Assembly (NCBI GenBank): GCA_002240395.1
Contig: CP016836.1
Coordinates: 1,550,001 to 1,614,000, forward strand
Source: Xanthomonas citri pv. mangiferaeindicae
GTDB lineage: Bacteria > Pseudomonadota > Gammaproteobacteria > Xanthomonadales > Xanthomonadaceae
Direction: 5' to 3'
Length of the DNA stretch: 64,000 nucleotides
Position numbers and translations under genes: made by a program. The notes below the pieces were generated by a model. That model was not told where the DNA came from, made no database searches, and was given only the letters and a program-made list of their open reading frames with translations. This document shows, piece by piece, positions 19,625 through 28,945 of the stretch. The first letter of the stretch is position 1. Each line of letters starts with the position of its first letter.

Positions 19625-20236
19625 ATGCGGGTCGGTATGCTTTTTTCGATGAATGCGAGCGTGCACCAGCCGGCCGATCCACGGGTCGATGCCAGGCAAT
19701 TCCTGCGTCGCCAGACGCGGCATCTGCACGCGCGTGTGGACGCCTTTTTCGCCGACGGGCTGCGGACCGCGGACGATTACGCGCGTTACCTGGTCGGCAT
19801 GCATCGCTTTGCGGCCGACCACGAGATTGCCGTCGGCACCTTGCCGCGCCAGTCGTTCTGGCTCGCCTGCGATCTGCAGACGCTCGGCTTGGCGCCGTTG
19901 CCGCCCGGTGGCGTCTGTACGCCAGTCGCCAATGCCGACGAGCGCCTGGGCTGGGAGTACGTGATGGCCGGCAGCAGCGTCGGTGCCCGCTATCTGTTGC
20001 GGCACGCGCTCGCGCTTGGTCATGACGAGGCGGCCGGCGCGCGGTTCCTCACCCGGCATGCTGCCGATGGCGGTTGGGCCCGCGTACTCGAGCGCCTTGC
20101 GACCTGCGCGCCGGAAGACGGCGCGCTGATGGCGCGGCTGCAGCGTGGCGCCTGCGATGCGTTCACCCAGGTGCAAGATTGTTTCGAACGCAGTTTTCAA
20201 ACTCACCCGGCCGCCGCTCAGGAGTCCGCCCCATGA
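19625..20236 (+). CDS. bphO: Bacteriophytochrome-associated heme oxygenase
   Basis: Opens haem to biliverdin, the chromophore for the phytochrome encoded by the next gene. The 203-residue sequence is of the BphO type. The first helix contains LRRQTRHLHARVDAFF with the likely proximal haem-ligand His, and the distal helix GWEYVMAGSSVGARYLLRHA contains the Gly-rich kink. AGAAGG stands just before the ATG at 19625. Its stop overlaps the bphP start as ATGA, so the two are translationally coupled. The pair lies on the plus strand between oleB and oleA, both on the minus strand. Confidence 0.9.
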   Translation: MRVGMLFSMNASVHQPADPRVDARQFLRRQTRHLHARVDAFFADGLRTADDYARYLVGMHRFAADHEIAVGTLPRQSFWLACDLQTLGLAPLPPGGVCTPVANADERLGWEYVMAGSSVGARYLLRHALALGHDEAAGARFLTRHAADGGWARVLERLATCAPEDGALMARLQRGACDAFTQVQDCFERSFQTHPAAAQESAP

Positions 20237-21951
20237 ACACCGCCCTCGAGCGCGCGCTGCAGGTCTGTGCCAACGAACCGATCCACCTGTCCGGGGCGAT
20301 CCAGCCGCACGGGTATCTCATCAGTTGCCACCTGCCCGATTGGACCATCCATCATGTCTCGGCCAACATCGAATCGCTGATGGGCGTGGGCCCGGAGGAC
20401 ATGCTGCGGCATACGCTGCGGGAGTTCTTGACCGACGACCTGATCCAGGCGGTGGCCGAGACCATCGGCTTTGGCGAATCCGGCGCGCCGCCGCAGCGCG
20501 CGGCGGTGGGCAACATCGGCCCGATGGCGCATCTGTGCGACGTCAGCGTGCACGTCGTCGACGGACTCGTGCATCTTGAGATCGAGCCGCAGCCGCGCAG
20601 CGCGGCTGAGCGCTCGCCGACCGTGGTCGCGCAGGCGATGATCGCGCGCGTGGCCGGCAGCGACGATATCGTCGACTTTCATCAGCGGGTCGCCGAGCAG
20701 GTGCGCCTGTTGACCGGCTATGACCGGGTGATGGTCTACCGCTTCCGCCATGACGATTCGGGCGAGGTGATCGCCGAATCGCGCGATTCGGCACTGACGT
20801 CCTATCTGGGTCTGCGCTATCCCGCGTCCGACATCCCGGTACAGGCGCGCACGCTGTACCTGCGCAACCGAATCCGCGTGATCCCCGATGCGACTTACGT
20901 GCCGGTGCCGATCCTGCCCGATCGCGACGGACGCGGGGCGCCGCTGGACCTGGCGCAGATGGCGTTGCGCAGCGTCTCACCGGTGCATCTGGAATACCTC
21001 GCCAACATGGGCGTGGTCGCGTCGATGTCGATCTCGATCGTGTCTGCCGGCCGCCTGTGGGGCCTGATCGCCTGCCATCACCGCACGGTGCGGCGGGTGC
21101 CGCCGGGCGTGCGCGCGGCCGCCGATCTGTTCGGATTGTTCGTCTCGATGCGCGTGGCTGCACGCGAGCAGCAGCGGGCGCTGGCACTGGAGGAAAGCGC
21201 ACGTGGTGTGCGCGAGACCCTGGCCCTGCGGCTCGACAATGCGATCGATCCGCGGCTCGCGCTGGCCACCGAGCTCGACCTGCTGGCGCGCGCGGTCGAT
21301 TGCGACGGCGTCGGCTTGTTGCAGGACGGGCATTGGCACAGCGCCGGGCGTACGCCCGGCCAGGGCCAGGTGCCGGGCCTGCTGGACTGGATCCAGCGCA
21401 ACGATGCGGGCACCGGTCTGGTGAGCACGGATGCCGCTGCCGATTGGAGCCGCGACCCGGACGAAGCCGACGGCATCGCCGGCGTGCTGGCGTTGCCGCT
21501 CGACCCGGGGCGCGAGGAATGGCTGTTCTTCTTCCGCTGCGAAGAAGTCCAGGACGTGCGCTGGGCCGGTCGTCCGGACGAGCCGTTCCTGATCGACGAG
21601 GACGGCGACCGGATCGGCCCGCGGGCGAGCTTCACCGCCTGGCATGAGACGGTGCGCGGCCTCGGCGTGCCGTGGTCGGATGCCGATCGCCGGATCGTCG
21701 GTCGCTTGCAGGTGACGCTCCGCGAGCGCTACCGGCACAGCGTGCTGCACGCCGAGGTCGGCGACCTGCGCGCGCATCGCGCACGCATGGACGTGCGCGA
21801 GCAGCGCACCCGGCTGATGCAGATGTCCGAACTGCTCGACGGTCTGGTGCACGTCAGCCCGCAGGAAGCGGCGCAGCTGTCGGCGCGGATCAATGGCCTG
21901 GAGGCCGAACTGCAATCGCTGATCGGGCCGGCCCACGCGACCGAGGACTGA
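20233..21951 (+). CDS. bphP: Bacteriophytochrome with PAS-GAF-PHY core and no recognisable output domain
   Basis: Red/far-red photoreceptor that binds biliverdin through Cys12 (QVCANEPIHLSGAIQPHG). The 572 residues give PAS (about 15-120), GAF (about 135-310, with YPASDIPVQ and the chromophore-pocket segment SPVHLEYLANMGV) and PHY (about 330-510, with the tongue motif PRASF). After PHY only about 80 residues remain, predicted as helix or coiled coil (LRAHRARMDVREQRTRLMQ). There is no histidine kinase, GGDEF or PAS9 output domain. The gene ends normally in TGA, with oleA converging 87 bases away, so this is not an obvious frameshift. How the signal leaves the protein is unknown. Confidence 0.9.
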   Translation: MNTALERALQVCANEPIHLSGAIQPHGYLISCHLPDWTIHHVSANIESLMGVGPEDMLRHTLREFLTDDLIQAVAETIGFGESGAPPQRAAVGNIGPMAHLCDVSVHVVDGLVHLEIEPQPRSAAERSPTVVAQAMIARVAGSDDIVDFHQRVAEQVRLLTGYDRVMVYRFRHDDSGEVIAESRDSALTSYLGLRYPASDIPVQARTLYLRNRIRVIPDATYVPVPILPDRDGRGAPLDLAQMALRSVSPVHLEYLANMGVVASMSISIVSAGRLWGLIACHHRTVRRVPPGVRAAADLFGLFVSMRVAAREQQRALALEESARGVRETLALRLDNAIDPRLALATELDLLARAVDCDGVGLLQDGHWHSAGRTPGQGQVPGLLDWIQRNDAGTGLVSTDAAADWSRDPDEADGIAGVLALPLDPGREEWLFFFRCEEVQDVRWAGRPDEPFLIDEDGDRIGPRASFTAWHETVRGLGVPWSDADRRIVGRLQVTLRERYRHSVLHAEVGDLRAHRARMDVREQRTRLMQMSELLDGLVHVSPQEAAQLSARINGLEAELQSLIGPAHATED

Positions 21952-22038
21952 TGCGCCGTCGCGGGCCGGCAATGCCGGTCCGCGACGATAAAGGGCGTGC
22001 CAGGCGCCCGCGTGCTGCGCGGGACGCCAGGTCGATGG

Positions 22039-23055
22039 TTACCAGACCACCTCGGCCATCGAGCAGTTCAGGCCCGAACCGATGCCCAGCAGGGCGACCC
22101 GGTTGCCCTTCTTCAGGCGGCCCATCTCGCGCAGCTTGCTGAGCACGATCGGCACCGAGGCCGGTCCGATGTTGCCGTGCTCGCCGAAGATCGTGTGGAC
22201 CTTCTTCGGGTCGATGCCGAACGCCTGCACGAACGATGCGGTGTGGACCTTGCTGACCTGGTGGATCACGAACTCGTCGAGCTCGTCGACGACCCAGCCC
22301 AGCGCCTCGCGCGCGGCGATGAAGGTCTTCTGCGCCAGCTTCATGCCTTCGAGCAGCAGCATGCGGGTGTCGGTGACCATGCGGTCGAGGTTGCCGCGGC
22401 ACAGGGTGTTCCACTCGGTCGCCGAGCGGGTCACGCCGCCCTTGTAGCGCGGCGCGTCGGGCACCAGATCCGCGCGCGCGAGCACCATCGCCGCCGAGCC
22501 GCAGCCCAGCGTCAGCGTGGCCAGCTCGTTGCGGAAGTCCTCTTCGGTCGCGTCAGGGTGCAGCAGACGCTCCATGGTCTTCTCATAGGCGAGGTTGGCG
22601 GTCTCGCCGTCGACGATCAGCGCGTAGTCGATCTCGCCCAGCTCGATCATGCGGCTGGCGACATCCATGCCGTTGACGAACGCCAGGCAGGCATTGGCCA
22701 GGTCGTAGTTCTGGCAGGTGTCGCCGATGCCGAGGTTGCCGCCGACGATGCTCGCCGTGGACGGCTCGAGGAAGTCGCGGCTGACCGAGGTGTTGACCAG
22801 CAGCCCCAGCTGCGTGGCCTCGATGCCGGCATCGTCGAGCGCCTTGCGTCCGGCCAGTGTCGCCGCGTCGGACGCGAGCGTCTCGTCGTCCCACAGGTGG
22901 CGGGCATGGATGCCGGCGATGTCCTTGAGGACGTCGGTCTTGATGCCGAGGCGGTCGAGGGTCGGCTTCAGCCGGGCGTTGATGTCGTCGCTGGACAGAC
23001 GGTGCGGCGCATCGACATGGGCGAGGCCGGCGATGGCGACGTTTTCAAAAAGCAT
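22039..23055 (-). CDS. oleA: OleA: thiolase-fold enzyme for head-to-head fatty acyl-CoA condensation
   Basis: Catalyses the Claisen condensation of two fatty acyl-CoAs to a beta-keto acid, the first step of long-chain olefin synthesis. The 338 residues equal the length of Xanthomonas campestris OleA. The nucleophile is Cys123 in NACLAF and the base specific to OleA is Glu97 in DFLEPST; these correspond to C143 and E117 in the published numbering, which appears to include a 20-residue tag. The His is in IHQVSK and the Asn in GNIGPASV. The start at 23055 gives the conserved MLFENVAIAGLAH. Unlike FabH, it contains SVSRDFLEPST. It is separated from oleB by the bphO-bphP operon. Confidence 0.95.
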   Translation of the reverse strand: MLFENVAIAGLAHVDAPHRLSSDDINARLKPTLDRLGIKTDVLKDIAGIHARHLWDDETLASDAATLAGRKALDDAGIEATQLGLLVNTSVSRDFLEPSTASIVGGNLGIGDTCQNYDLANACLAFVNGMDVASRMIELGEIDYALIVDGETANLAYEKTMERLLHPDATEEDFRNELATLTLGCGSAAMVLARADLVPDAPRYKGGVTRSATEWNTLCRGNLDRMVTDTRMLLLEGMKLAQKTFIAAREALGWVVDELDEFVIHQVSKVHTASFVQAFGIDPKKVHTIFGEHGNIGPASVPIVLSKLREMGRLKKGNRVALLGIGSGLNCSMAEVVW

Positions 23056-23211
23056 GGGCTGGGCGCCGGATCTGGCAAAGGGAGCCGCATAGGGTAACCG
23101 CTTCGCCGGGGCGACGCATGTTGCGGGCGCGCTGTAGGCCGCCCGCCTATTCGAGGAATGGCCCGGCAACGTCTCCTCCCTGCGGCCGGTCCGCAGAGGC
23201 TGGTGCCGCGT

Positions 23212-23523
23212 TCAGCGTCCGCAGCGCCAGGCGGCAAAACGCTGGCTGCCGGCAACCGGCTCGCCAAGCGGACTGATGGTGTCGGCCGCCAGGCCCGGCG
23301 CCTCGTTGCGCGCCAGCGTCTCGAGCTCCTCGCGCACGCGCAGCGCGTTGCGCTCCACGAACGCGATGCTGTGCTTGACCGAGACCTCGACCTCGCCGCG
23401 CTTCTCGCAGTTGCCCGGCGCCGCGTTGACCACACGCACCGCGCTCGCGCCGGGCGCCATGTGCACCCAGGTACAGCCGGTGGCGGACACAGACAACAGC
23501 AGGACCAACAGGGACTTGCGCAT
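23212..23523 (-). CDS. DUF4156-type small lipoprotein
   Basis: A 103-residue lipoprotein (signal MRKSLLVLLLSVSATGC, Cys17) matching the DUF4156 pattern: AVRVVNAAPGNCEKRGEVEV, then a helix VREELETLARNEAPGLAADTI ending in a possible disulfide Cys. Function is unknown; such proteins are envelope-associated. GGAG stands 9 bases before the ATG. The start sits inside a longer ORF that is antisense noise. Confidence 0.82.
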   Translation of the reverse strand: MRKSLLVLLLSVSATGCTWVHMAPGASAVRVVNAAPGNCEKRGEVEVSVKHSIAFVERNALRVREELETLARNEAPGLAADTISPLGEPVAGSQRFAAWRCGR

Positions 23524-23600
23524 GGAGACTCCGGACGTTCGGGGAAGGGCGCGGTGCCCGCCATTGTGGCGGGCTTGGCGCGGACGCGCGATCAATGCGC

Positions 23601-26474
23601 TCACCGAGCCACTGGCTTGCCGTCGGCGTCGAGCACCTGGACCTCGCCCAGCCCGAGTGCGCGGACCGGCGCCTCGATCTTCGACAGGTCGCCCACCACC
23701 ACCCAGGTCAACGCCGAGGGGTCGACCGTGCGCGCCACCCCGGCCAGGTCGGTCACGGTCATCGCCTCGATTTCGGCCTTGCGCTGGAAGACGTAGTCGT
23801 CCGGACGGCCGAAGCGCAGGTTGCCGCCGATCGTCGACATCACCGACCACGCCGTTTCATAGGCGCCAGGCAGGCTCAGGGTCTGGATCGCCTTGGCGCG
23901 TGCGAGCTCGGCTTCGGTGGGCGGGCGCTCGCCGTCGGCGACCTCGGCCAGCTCGCGCTGGATCTCGGCCATCGCCTCGGCGGTCTTGTCGATCTGCACC
24001 GGGGCCGAGGCCATCCAGGGGCGCTGGCCCAGCGTGCCGGTCGCCGAACTGCGTGCGCCGTACGACCAGTGTTTCTCCTCGCGCAGGTTCATGTTCAAGC
24101 GCGCGGTGAAGTCGCCGCCGACGACGGTGTTGAGCATGTCGAAGCGGGTGGCGGCCGGGTCGTTGGTCGGCGGGATCACCTGGGCTGCAAAGATGTTGGC
24201 CTGCACCGCGCCCGGCTGGTCGATCAGGAACACCCGCGGCGCGCTCGGACGGGCGACCTCGGGCACGGTGATCGGAGCGGGCGCGGCCCCGGCACCGCGC
24301 CAGTCGCCGAAGTGCTTCTCCAGCAGCGGCACGATCTCCTCAAGCGTGGTGTCGCCGACCACGATCAGCGTCGCGCCCTCCGGGCGCACCCAGTCGCGAT
24401 GGAAGGCCACCAGGTCCTCGCGCGTGAGCTTGGCGATCGAGGCCTCGTCGCCGCTGCCGGTGAACGGGATCGCATAGGGATGGCCGGCGCCGTAGACCAG
24501 CGGCGGCAGCACCCGCATCGCCACGCTCGACGGCCGTGCCTTCTCCTGGCCGATGCCGGCGATCCAACTGGCGCGGATGCGCTCGATCTCCTTGGGCTCG
24601 AAGTTCGGCCGACGGACCATGTCCGCGAACAGCGCCAACGACGCGTCGAGGTTTTCCTTGAGCGCGGACACGTAGGCGTTGCTGCCGTCGAGCGAAGCGC
24701 CAGCGCCCAGGCTGGCGCCCAGCGATTCGACGCGGTCGGCGAAGTCCAGCGCACCCAGGCCGCCGGCGCCTTCGTCGAGCACGCTCATCGTGAAGCTCGC
24801 AGTGCCCGGCGTGCGCCCCTGGTCGGCGGTGTAGCCGCCGCCGAACTCGTAGCTCAGCTGCACCACCGGGATCTCCGGGCGGCGGGCGAGGATCACCTGC
24901 GTGCCGTTGGCGAGCGTCGCGCGCTGCTGCTCGGGGAACTTCAGTTCCGGGAACGACGTGGTCCGGGGCACGCCCTGGCTGCGGTCGACATCCGTGCGCG
25001 TGGTGCGGTACTTGGGATCGGGCATCGGCGGCGTGAACGGGGCCGGTGTGACCGCCGGTTCCTCGGCCAGCGGCGTGCGTGCGCCCGGCACCACGGTGAT
25101 GGTGTGGCTGCCGACATCGAGCCACTTCGCGCCGGCCGCCTTGACGTCATCGATGGTGGTCGCGGCCACGTTCGCCAGCGCTTCGCGGAAACAGCCCGGG
25201 TCGCCGTCGTAGACGGTGCATTCGGCCAGCGCGTCGGCCTTGCCGCCGAATCCGCCGATGCGCTCGATGCCGCGCACGAACCCGGCGCGGAACGAGGTCT
25301 TGGCGCGCTCGAGTTCATCGGCCGTGGGGCCCTGGGCGATCAGGCGCTGCAGTTCCTCTTCGATCGCCGCTTCCACCTTCGCCGGGTCCACGCCCTGCTT
25401 GACGGTCGCCATGACGATGAAGTTCGAGCCCAGTTGCGAGCCATAGGCCCCGGCGCTGATATTGTCGACCAGCCGGTCGTCGTGCAGCAGGCGCTTGTCG
25501 AGGCGCGAGGCCTTTGTGCCGCCGAGCACGCTGGCCAGCACCTGCAGATGGTCGAGGTCGGCGGTACCGAGTTCGGCGACGTTCCACGCGCGGTAGATCC
25601 GCACCTGCGGCACCTTGTCCTCCATGGTCTCGCGGGTGTCGGCGGTGCGCCGGGCCACATCCACCTGCGGCTGGGCCATCGTCGGGCCAGCGGGGATGTC
25701 GCCGAAGTAGCGCGCGACCTTCTCCTTGGCCGTCGCCACGTCGATGTCGCCGGCCAGCACCAGCACCGCGTTGTTGGGGCCGTACCAGGTGCGGAACCAC
25801 TGCTTGACGTCGTCGAGCGAAGCCGCGTCGAGATCGTTCATCGAGCCGATCACGCCGTGGTGGTAAGGGTGGCCTTTGGGATAGAGCGCGCGGGTGAGCT
25901 TGTCCCACACCTGGCCATAGGGCTGATTCTCGCCCTGGCGCTTCTCGTTCTGCACCACGCCGCGCTGCTCATCGAGCGCGGCCTGGTCGATCGCACCGAG
26001 CAGATGGCCCATGCGGTCGGATTCCATCCACAGCGCCATGTCCAGCGCCGTGGTCGGCACGTTCTGGAAGTAGTTCGTGCGGTCGGTGTTGGTGGTGCCG
26101 TTCTGGTCGGTCACACCGACCTGCTTGAAGGGTTCGAAGAATTCGCCGTGGTGATTCTCGCTGCCCTGGAACATCAAGTGCTCGAACAGGTGCGCAAAGC
26201 CGCTGCGGCCAGCCGGCTCGTCCTTGCTGCCGACGTGGTACCAGATGTTGACCGCGACGATCGGCGCCTTGCGGTCGGTGTGGACCACCACGCGCAGCCC
26301 ATTGGGCAGGGTGAAGCTCTCAAAGGGGATGTCGACGCCCACGGCGGCCGAGGCGGGCGCTTGCGCCATGACCGACGGTGCGAGACCGGCACCGACCAGG
26401 GCGAGGCCGGTGGCCAGCGCCAACAGGGCGCGGCGGGGACGGAAGGAGGCGGGACGGGCGAGACCGACGGACAT
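23601..26474 (-). CDS. M16-family zinc metallopeptidase, secreted
   Basis: A 957-residue insulinase/pitrilysin-type protease with two M16 halves. Residues 1-37 form an export signal (ALLALATGLALVGAGLAPSVMAQA). The first half holds the inverted zinc motif HLFEH (near residue 95) with the third ligand Glu in the following DEQRGVVQNEK helix. The second half (from about 500) lacks this motif and keeps the R/Y substrate-binding type segment (NLREEKHWSYGARSS). The protein should act in the periplasm or outer membrane on peptides; its substrate is unknown. The start at 26474 has AGGA upstream. It is the largest gene in the window and stands alone on the minus strand. Confidence 0.92.
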   Translation of the reverse strand: MSVGLARPASFRPRRALLALATGLALVGAGLAPSVMAQAPASAAVGVDIPFESFTLPNGLRVVVHTDRKAPIVAVNIWYHVGSKDEPAGRSGFAHLFEHLMFQGSENHHGEFFEPFKQVGVTDQNGTTNTDRTNYFQNVPTTALDMALWMESDRMGHLLGAIDQAALDEQRGVVQNEKRQGENQPYGQVWDKLTRALYPKGHPYHHGVIGSMNDLDAASLDDVKQWFRTWYGPNNAVLVLAGDIDVATAKEKVARYFGDIPAGPTMAQPQVDVARRTADTRETMEDKVPQVRIYRAWNVAELGTADLDHLQVLASVLGGTKASRLDKRLLHDDRLVDNISAGAYGSQLGSNFIVMATVKQGVDPAKVEAAIEEELQRLIAQGPTADELERAKTSFRAGFVRGIERIGGFGGKADALAECTVYDGDPGCFREALANVAATTIDDVKAAGAKWLDVGSHTITVVPGARTPLAEEPAVTPAPFTPPMPDPKYRTTRTDVDRSQGVPRTTSFPELKFPEQQRATLANGTQVILARRPEIPVVQLSYEFGGGYTADQGRTPGTASFTMSVLDEGAGGLGALDFADRVESLGASLGAGASLDGSNAYVSALKENLDASLALFADMVRRPNFEPKEIERIRASWIAGIGQEKARPSSVAMRVLPPLVYGAGHPYAIPFTGSGDEASIAKLTREDLVAFHRDWVRPEGATLIVVGDTTLEEIVPLLEKHFGDWRGAGAAPAPITVPEVARPSAPRVFLIDQPGAVQANIFAAQVIPPTNDPAATRFDMLNTVVGGDFTARLNMNLREEKHWSYGARSSATGTLGQRPWMASAPVQIDKTAEAMAEIQRELAEVADGERPPTEAELARAKAIQTLSLPGAYETAWSVMSTIGGNLRFGRPDDYVFQRKAEIEAMTVTDLAGVARTVDPSALTWVVVGDLSKIEAPVRALGLGEVQVLDADGKPVAR

Positions 26475-26663
26475 GCGCAATTCCTGAGCAACGGGCCGCA
26501 CGGGGCGGACGATGCGCCCATCCTAGCCACACGCCCGCGTGCTGGCACGGGTCGCAGGTCATGCCCGGCGGCCGCGCATGCGCCGATCGCCCCGGCCGCG
26601 ACGACTTCGCCCTCATCGCCGGCGGGCTAGTGTGGGGACACTGCCCTGTTGGAGTCTGCCGTC

Positions 26664-27368
26664 ATGCCCGAGTGGACGTTGGTCACCGGCGCGAATCGCG
26701 GCCTGGGCCTGGAGTTCGTGCGTCAGCGGCTGGCGGCCGGCGCACCGGTCGTTGCGACCTGCCGGCAGCCCGGGCGCGCGACAGCGCTCAACGCACTCGC
26801 CGGTGAACACCCCGGCCACCTCAAGGTCCTGCCGCTCGATGCGATCGACCCGCGTTCGCGCGCCGAACTGGTACGCGAGCTGCCGCTGGCGATCGGCAAG
26901 GGCGGTCGCATCGACCTGCTGATCAACAACGCCGGTGTCCTGCATGGCGGCGAGCGTTTCGGACATCTGGACGGCGACACCCTCGAGCACAGCCTGCGTA
27001 CGAACGCGATCGCCCCGCTGCTGCTGACCCAGGCGCTGGCGCCGTGGCTGGCCGGCGGCGCCTGCGTGGCGAATCTGTCTTCGCAACTGGGCTCGATCGG
27101 CGGTACCACCCGCTTCGGCACACCCAGCTATGCGATCAGCAAGGCTGCACTGAACATGGCGACGGTGCAGCTGGCGCATGCGCTGCGCGAGCGCGGCGTG
27201 GTCGTCGTGGCGCTGCACCCCGGCTGGGTCCGCACCGACATGGGCGGCGGCCAGGCGAGCGAGGCGCCGGACGAGTCGGTGGCAGGGCTGCTGCGGGTCA
27301 TTGAGCGCCTGTCGGCCGACGACAGCGGCCAGTTCCTCGACTGGACCGGCGCGCGTTTGCCCTGGTGA
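26664..27368 (+). CDS. Short-chain dehydrogenase/reductase
   Basis: A 234-residue Rossmann oxidoreductase. The cofactor loop is TGANRGLGLEF (TGxxxGxG), followed by NNAGV, a catalytic Ser in LSSQLGSIGG and the YAISKAAL Tyr-x-x-x-Lys pair. The segment HPGWVRTDMGG is typical of SDRs related to C-signal or sniffer-like carbonyl reductases. The substrate cannot be inferred. The ATG at 26664 follows GGAG. It is divergent from the M16 peptidase (189-base spacer) and lies 45 bases before trmL. Confidence 0.88.
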   Translation: MPEWTLVTGANRGLGLEFVRQRLAAGAPVVATCRQPGRATALNALAGEHPGHLKVLPLDAIDPRSRAELVRELPLAIGKGGRIDLLINNAGVLHGGERFGHLDGDTLEHSLRTNAIAPLLLTQALAPWLAGGACVANLSSQLGSIGGTTRFGTPSYAISKAALNMATVQLAHALRERGVVVVALHPGWVRTDMGGGQASEAPDESVAGLLRVIERLSADDSGQFLDWTGARLPW

Positions 27369-27413
27369 CGGCCCGAGCGCGGACAATGGCCGCCCGCGCT
27401 CCCGGCTCGACCC

Positions 27414-27878
27414 ATGTTCGACGTCATCCTGCACACCCCCGAGATTCCCCCCAATACCGGCAATGTGATCCGCCTGTGCGCCAACACCGGTGCGCGTCTG
27501 CATCTGGTGCGCCCGCTGGGCTTCGACCTCGACGATCGCAACCTGCGACGCGCCGGGCTCGACTACCACGAGTACGCCTCTTTGCAGGTGCACGACACCC
27601 TGGACGCGGCGCTGGCGGCGATCGTGCCGACTCGACTGTTCGCGCTGAGCACCCGCAACGCGGTGCGCTATGACACGCCGGCGTTCGCACCGGGCGACGC
27701 CTTCCTGTTCGGCAGCGAGACCCGGGGCTTGCCGGACGCCGTGCTCGCGTCCATGCCCGATGGCCGGCGGTTGCGGTTGCCGATGCGACCGGGCAACCGC
27801 AGTCTCAATCTGTCGAACGCGGTGGCAGTGGTGGTCTTCGAGGCCTGGCGGCAGCAGGGCTTCGACGGCGGGGCATGA
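27414..27878 (+). CDS. trmL: tRNA (cytidine(34)-2'-O)-methyltransferase
   Basis: SPOUT-class methyltransferase that modifies the wobble ribose of tRNA-Leu isoacceptors using S-adenosylmethionine. The 154-residue protein is the usual size. Family motifs are PEIPPNTGNVIRLCANTG at the N-terminus, FLFGSETRGLP and RSLNLSNAVAVVVFEAWRQ, the last two forming the trefoil-knot AdoMet site. It is likely in one transcript with the preceding SDR gene. Confidence 0.95.
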   Translation: MFDVILHTPEIPPNTGNVIRLCANTGARLHLVRPLGFDLDDRNLRRAGLDYHEYASLQVHDTLDAALAAIVPTRLFALSTRNAVRYDTPAFAPGDAFLFGSETRGLPDAVLASMPDGRRLRLPMRPGNRSLNLSNAVAVVVFEAWRQQGFDGGA

Positions 27879-28130
27879 CGGGACTGAATGCAGCGGCAAA
27901 AGTTCCTGTACTGGGAAGTTCAATATTCAGCCGGGATTTCAGCGCTCGGGCCGAAGATGCGTATCACGGCCCGGGTGGTCGTGCTTCCCCTCCCCCTCGA
28001 AGCGCCATCCCCTCCCCGCCACCCGGGCCGCCCCTTTCGATGCGTCAGCGCATCGCGCAAGACCGATAAGACCCATAACAAGCAAGACCGGTGTTCCGTT
28101 GTTCCGATTCAAAGAGAGAGAGTTGTCCCC

Positions 28131-28709
28131 ATGAAGCGCATCCTGCCGATCGCGGCCCTCGCCGCCGTCCTTCCGTTTGCCGCGAACGCGGCCCAGGGCC
28201 TGTCCTACAACTACGTCGAAGGCGGCTATTCGGCCAGCAAGTCCGACATCGCCCCGATCAACCGCGACGTCGATTCCGACGGCTGGTCGATCCGCGGCGC
28301 CGCCGCGTTCCATCCCAATTTCCATGCCTTTGGTGACTACACCCGCGAAAGCATCGACAACGTCCATCGCGATCGTGACCAGTGGCGATTGGGGATCGGC
28401 TACAACCACGAACTGTCGGACCGCACCGATCTGCTGACCCGCGTGGCCTACCAGAGCATCGACTTCGGTCAGGGCATTGACGCCAGCGGCTACGCGGTCG
28501 AGGTGGGCGCGCGCAGCGCGCTGCTGCCGGCGCTCGAAGGTTATGCGTTGGCTGGTTACGAGCACTACGGGCGCGGCATCGACAGCGAGTTCTACGGCCG
28601 TCTCGGCGCGCAGTGGAAGTTCAACCCCAACTTCGGCGTCGCCGGCGACGTCAAGCTCATCAAGGGCGGCGACGTGCAGTGGTTCGTCGGTCCTCGGCTG
28701 AGCTGGTAA
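28131..28709 (+). CDS. Ax21-family outer membrane beta-barrel protein
   Basis: A 192-residue exported protein with a clear signal (cleavage after PFAANA) and a beta-rich mature part ending in a terminal aromatic strand (VQWFVGPRLSW), as expected for barrel insertion. It matches the Ax21 family of Xanthomonadaceae: LSYNYVEGGY at the mature N-terminus, YALAGYEHYGRG and EFYGRLGAQWKFNPNFGVAGD. Ax21 was once proposed as a signalling peptide and is now regarded as an outer membrane protein of unclear role. A purine-rich GAGAGAGAG precedes the start. The 252-base spacer from trmL holds no other gene and probably its promoter. A strong terminator follows. Confidence 0.87.
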   Translation: MKRILPIAALAAVLPFAANAAQGLSYNYVEGGYSASKSDIAPINRDVDSDGWSIRGAAAFHPNFHAFGDYTRESIDNVHRDRDQWRLGIGYNHELSDRTDLLTRVAYQSIDFGQGIDASGYAVEVGARSALLPALEGYALAGYEHYGRGIDSEFYGRLGAQWKFNPNFGVAGDVKLIKGGDVQWFVGPRLSW

Positions 28710-28777
28710 GTCCCCCGCAGCATCCGGTCCGCGCCCCCCCTGGCGCGTCCCCTCTCCCCTACTGGATGCTGCACCGA

Positions 28778-28806
28778 CCCGGCCGGAAACGGCCGGGTTT
28801 TTTTTG
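28778..28806 (+). terminator. Intrinsic terminator after the Ax21-like gene
   Basis: Perfect 8-base arms CCCGGCCG/CGGCCGGG around a GAAA tetraloop, followed by nine T residues. It lies 69 bases beyond the stop codon. This is the clearest rho-independent terminator in the window. Confidence 0.93.
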
Positions 28807-28945
28807 GTTCGTGTCGAAGTCCGCGGGCGCGTCGAGGTGCTCGTCCGGGGGCGCGGCGCCCTGGCCAGGGATTGCCCACATCCCAGCAGCTGATGTTTGC
28901 GTCTGTCCGAAGTCGGGTACAAACGTCGCAAAGGCGGGTCTAAAT

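Noticed and set aside
23595..26630. A 1011-codon open frame on the plus strand
   Set aside because: It is the exact antisense of the M16 peptidase gene, with low-complexity composition and no family motifs.
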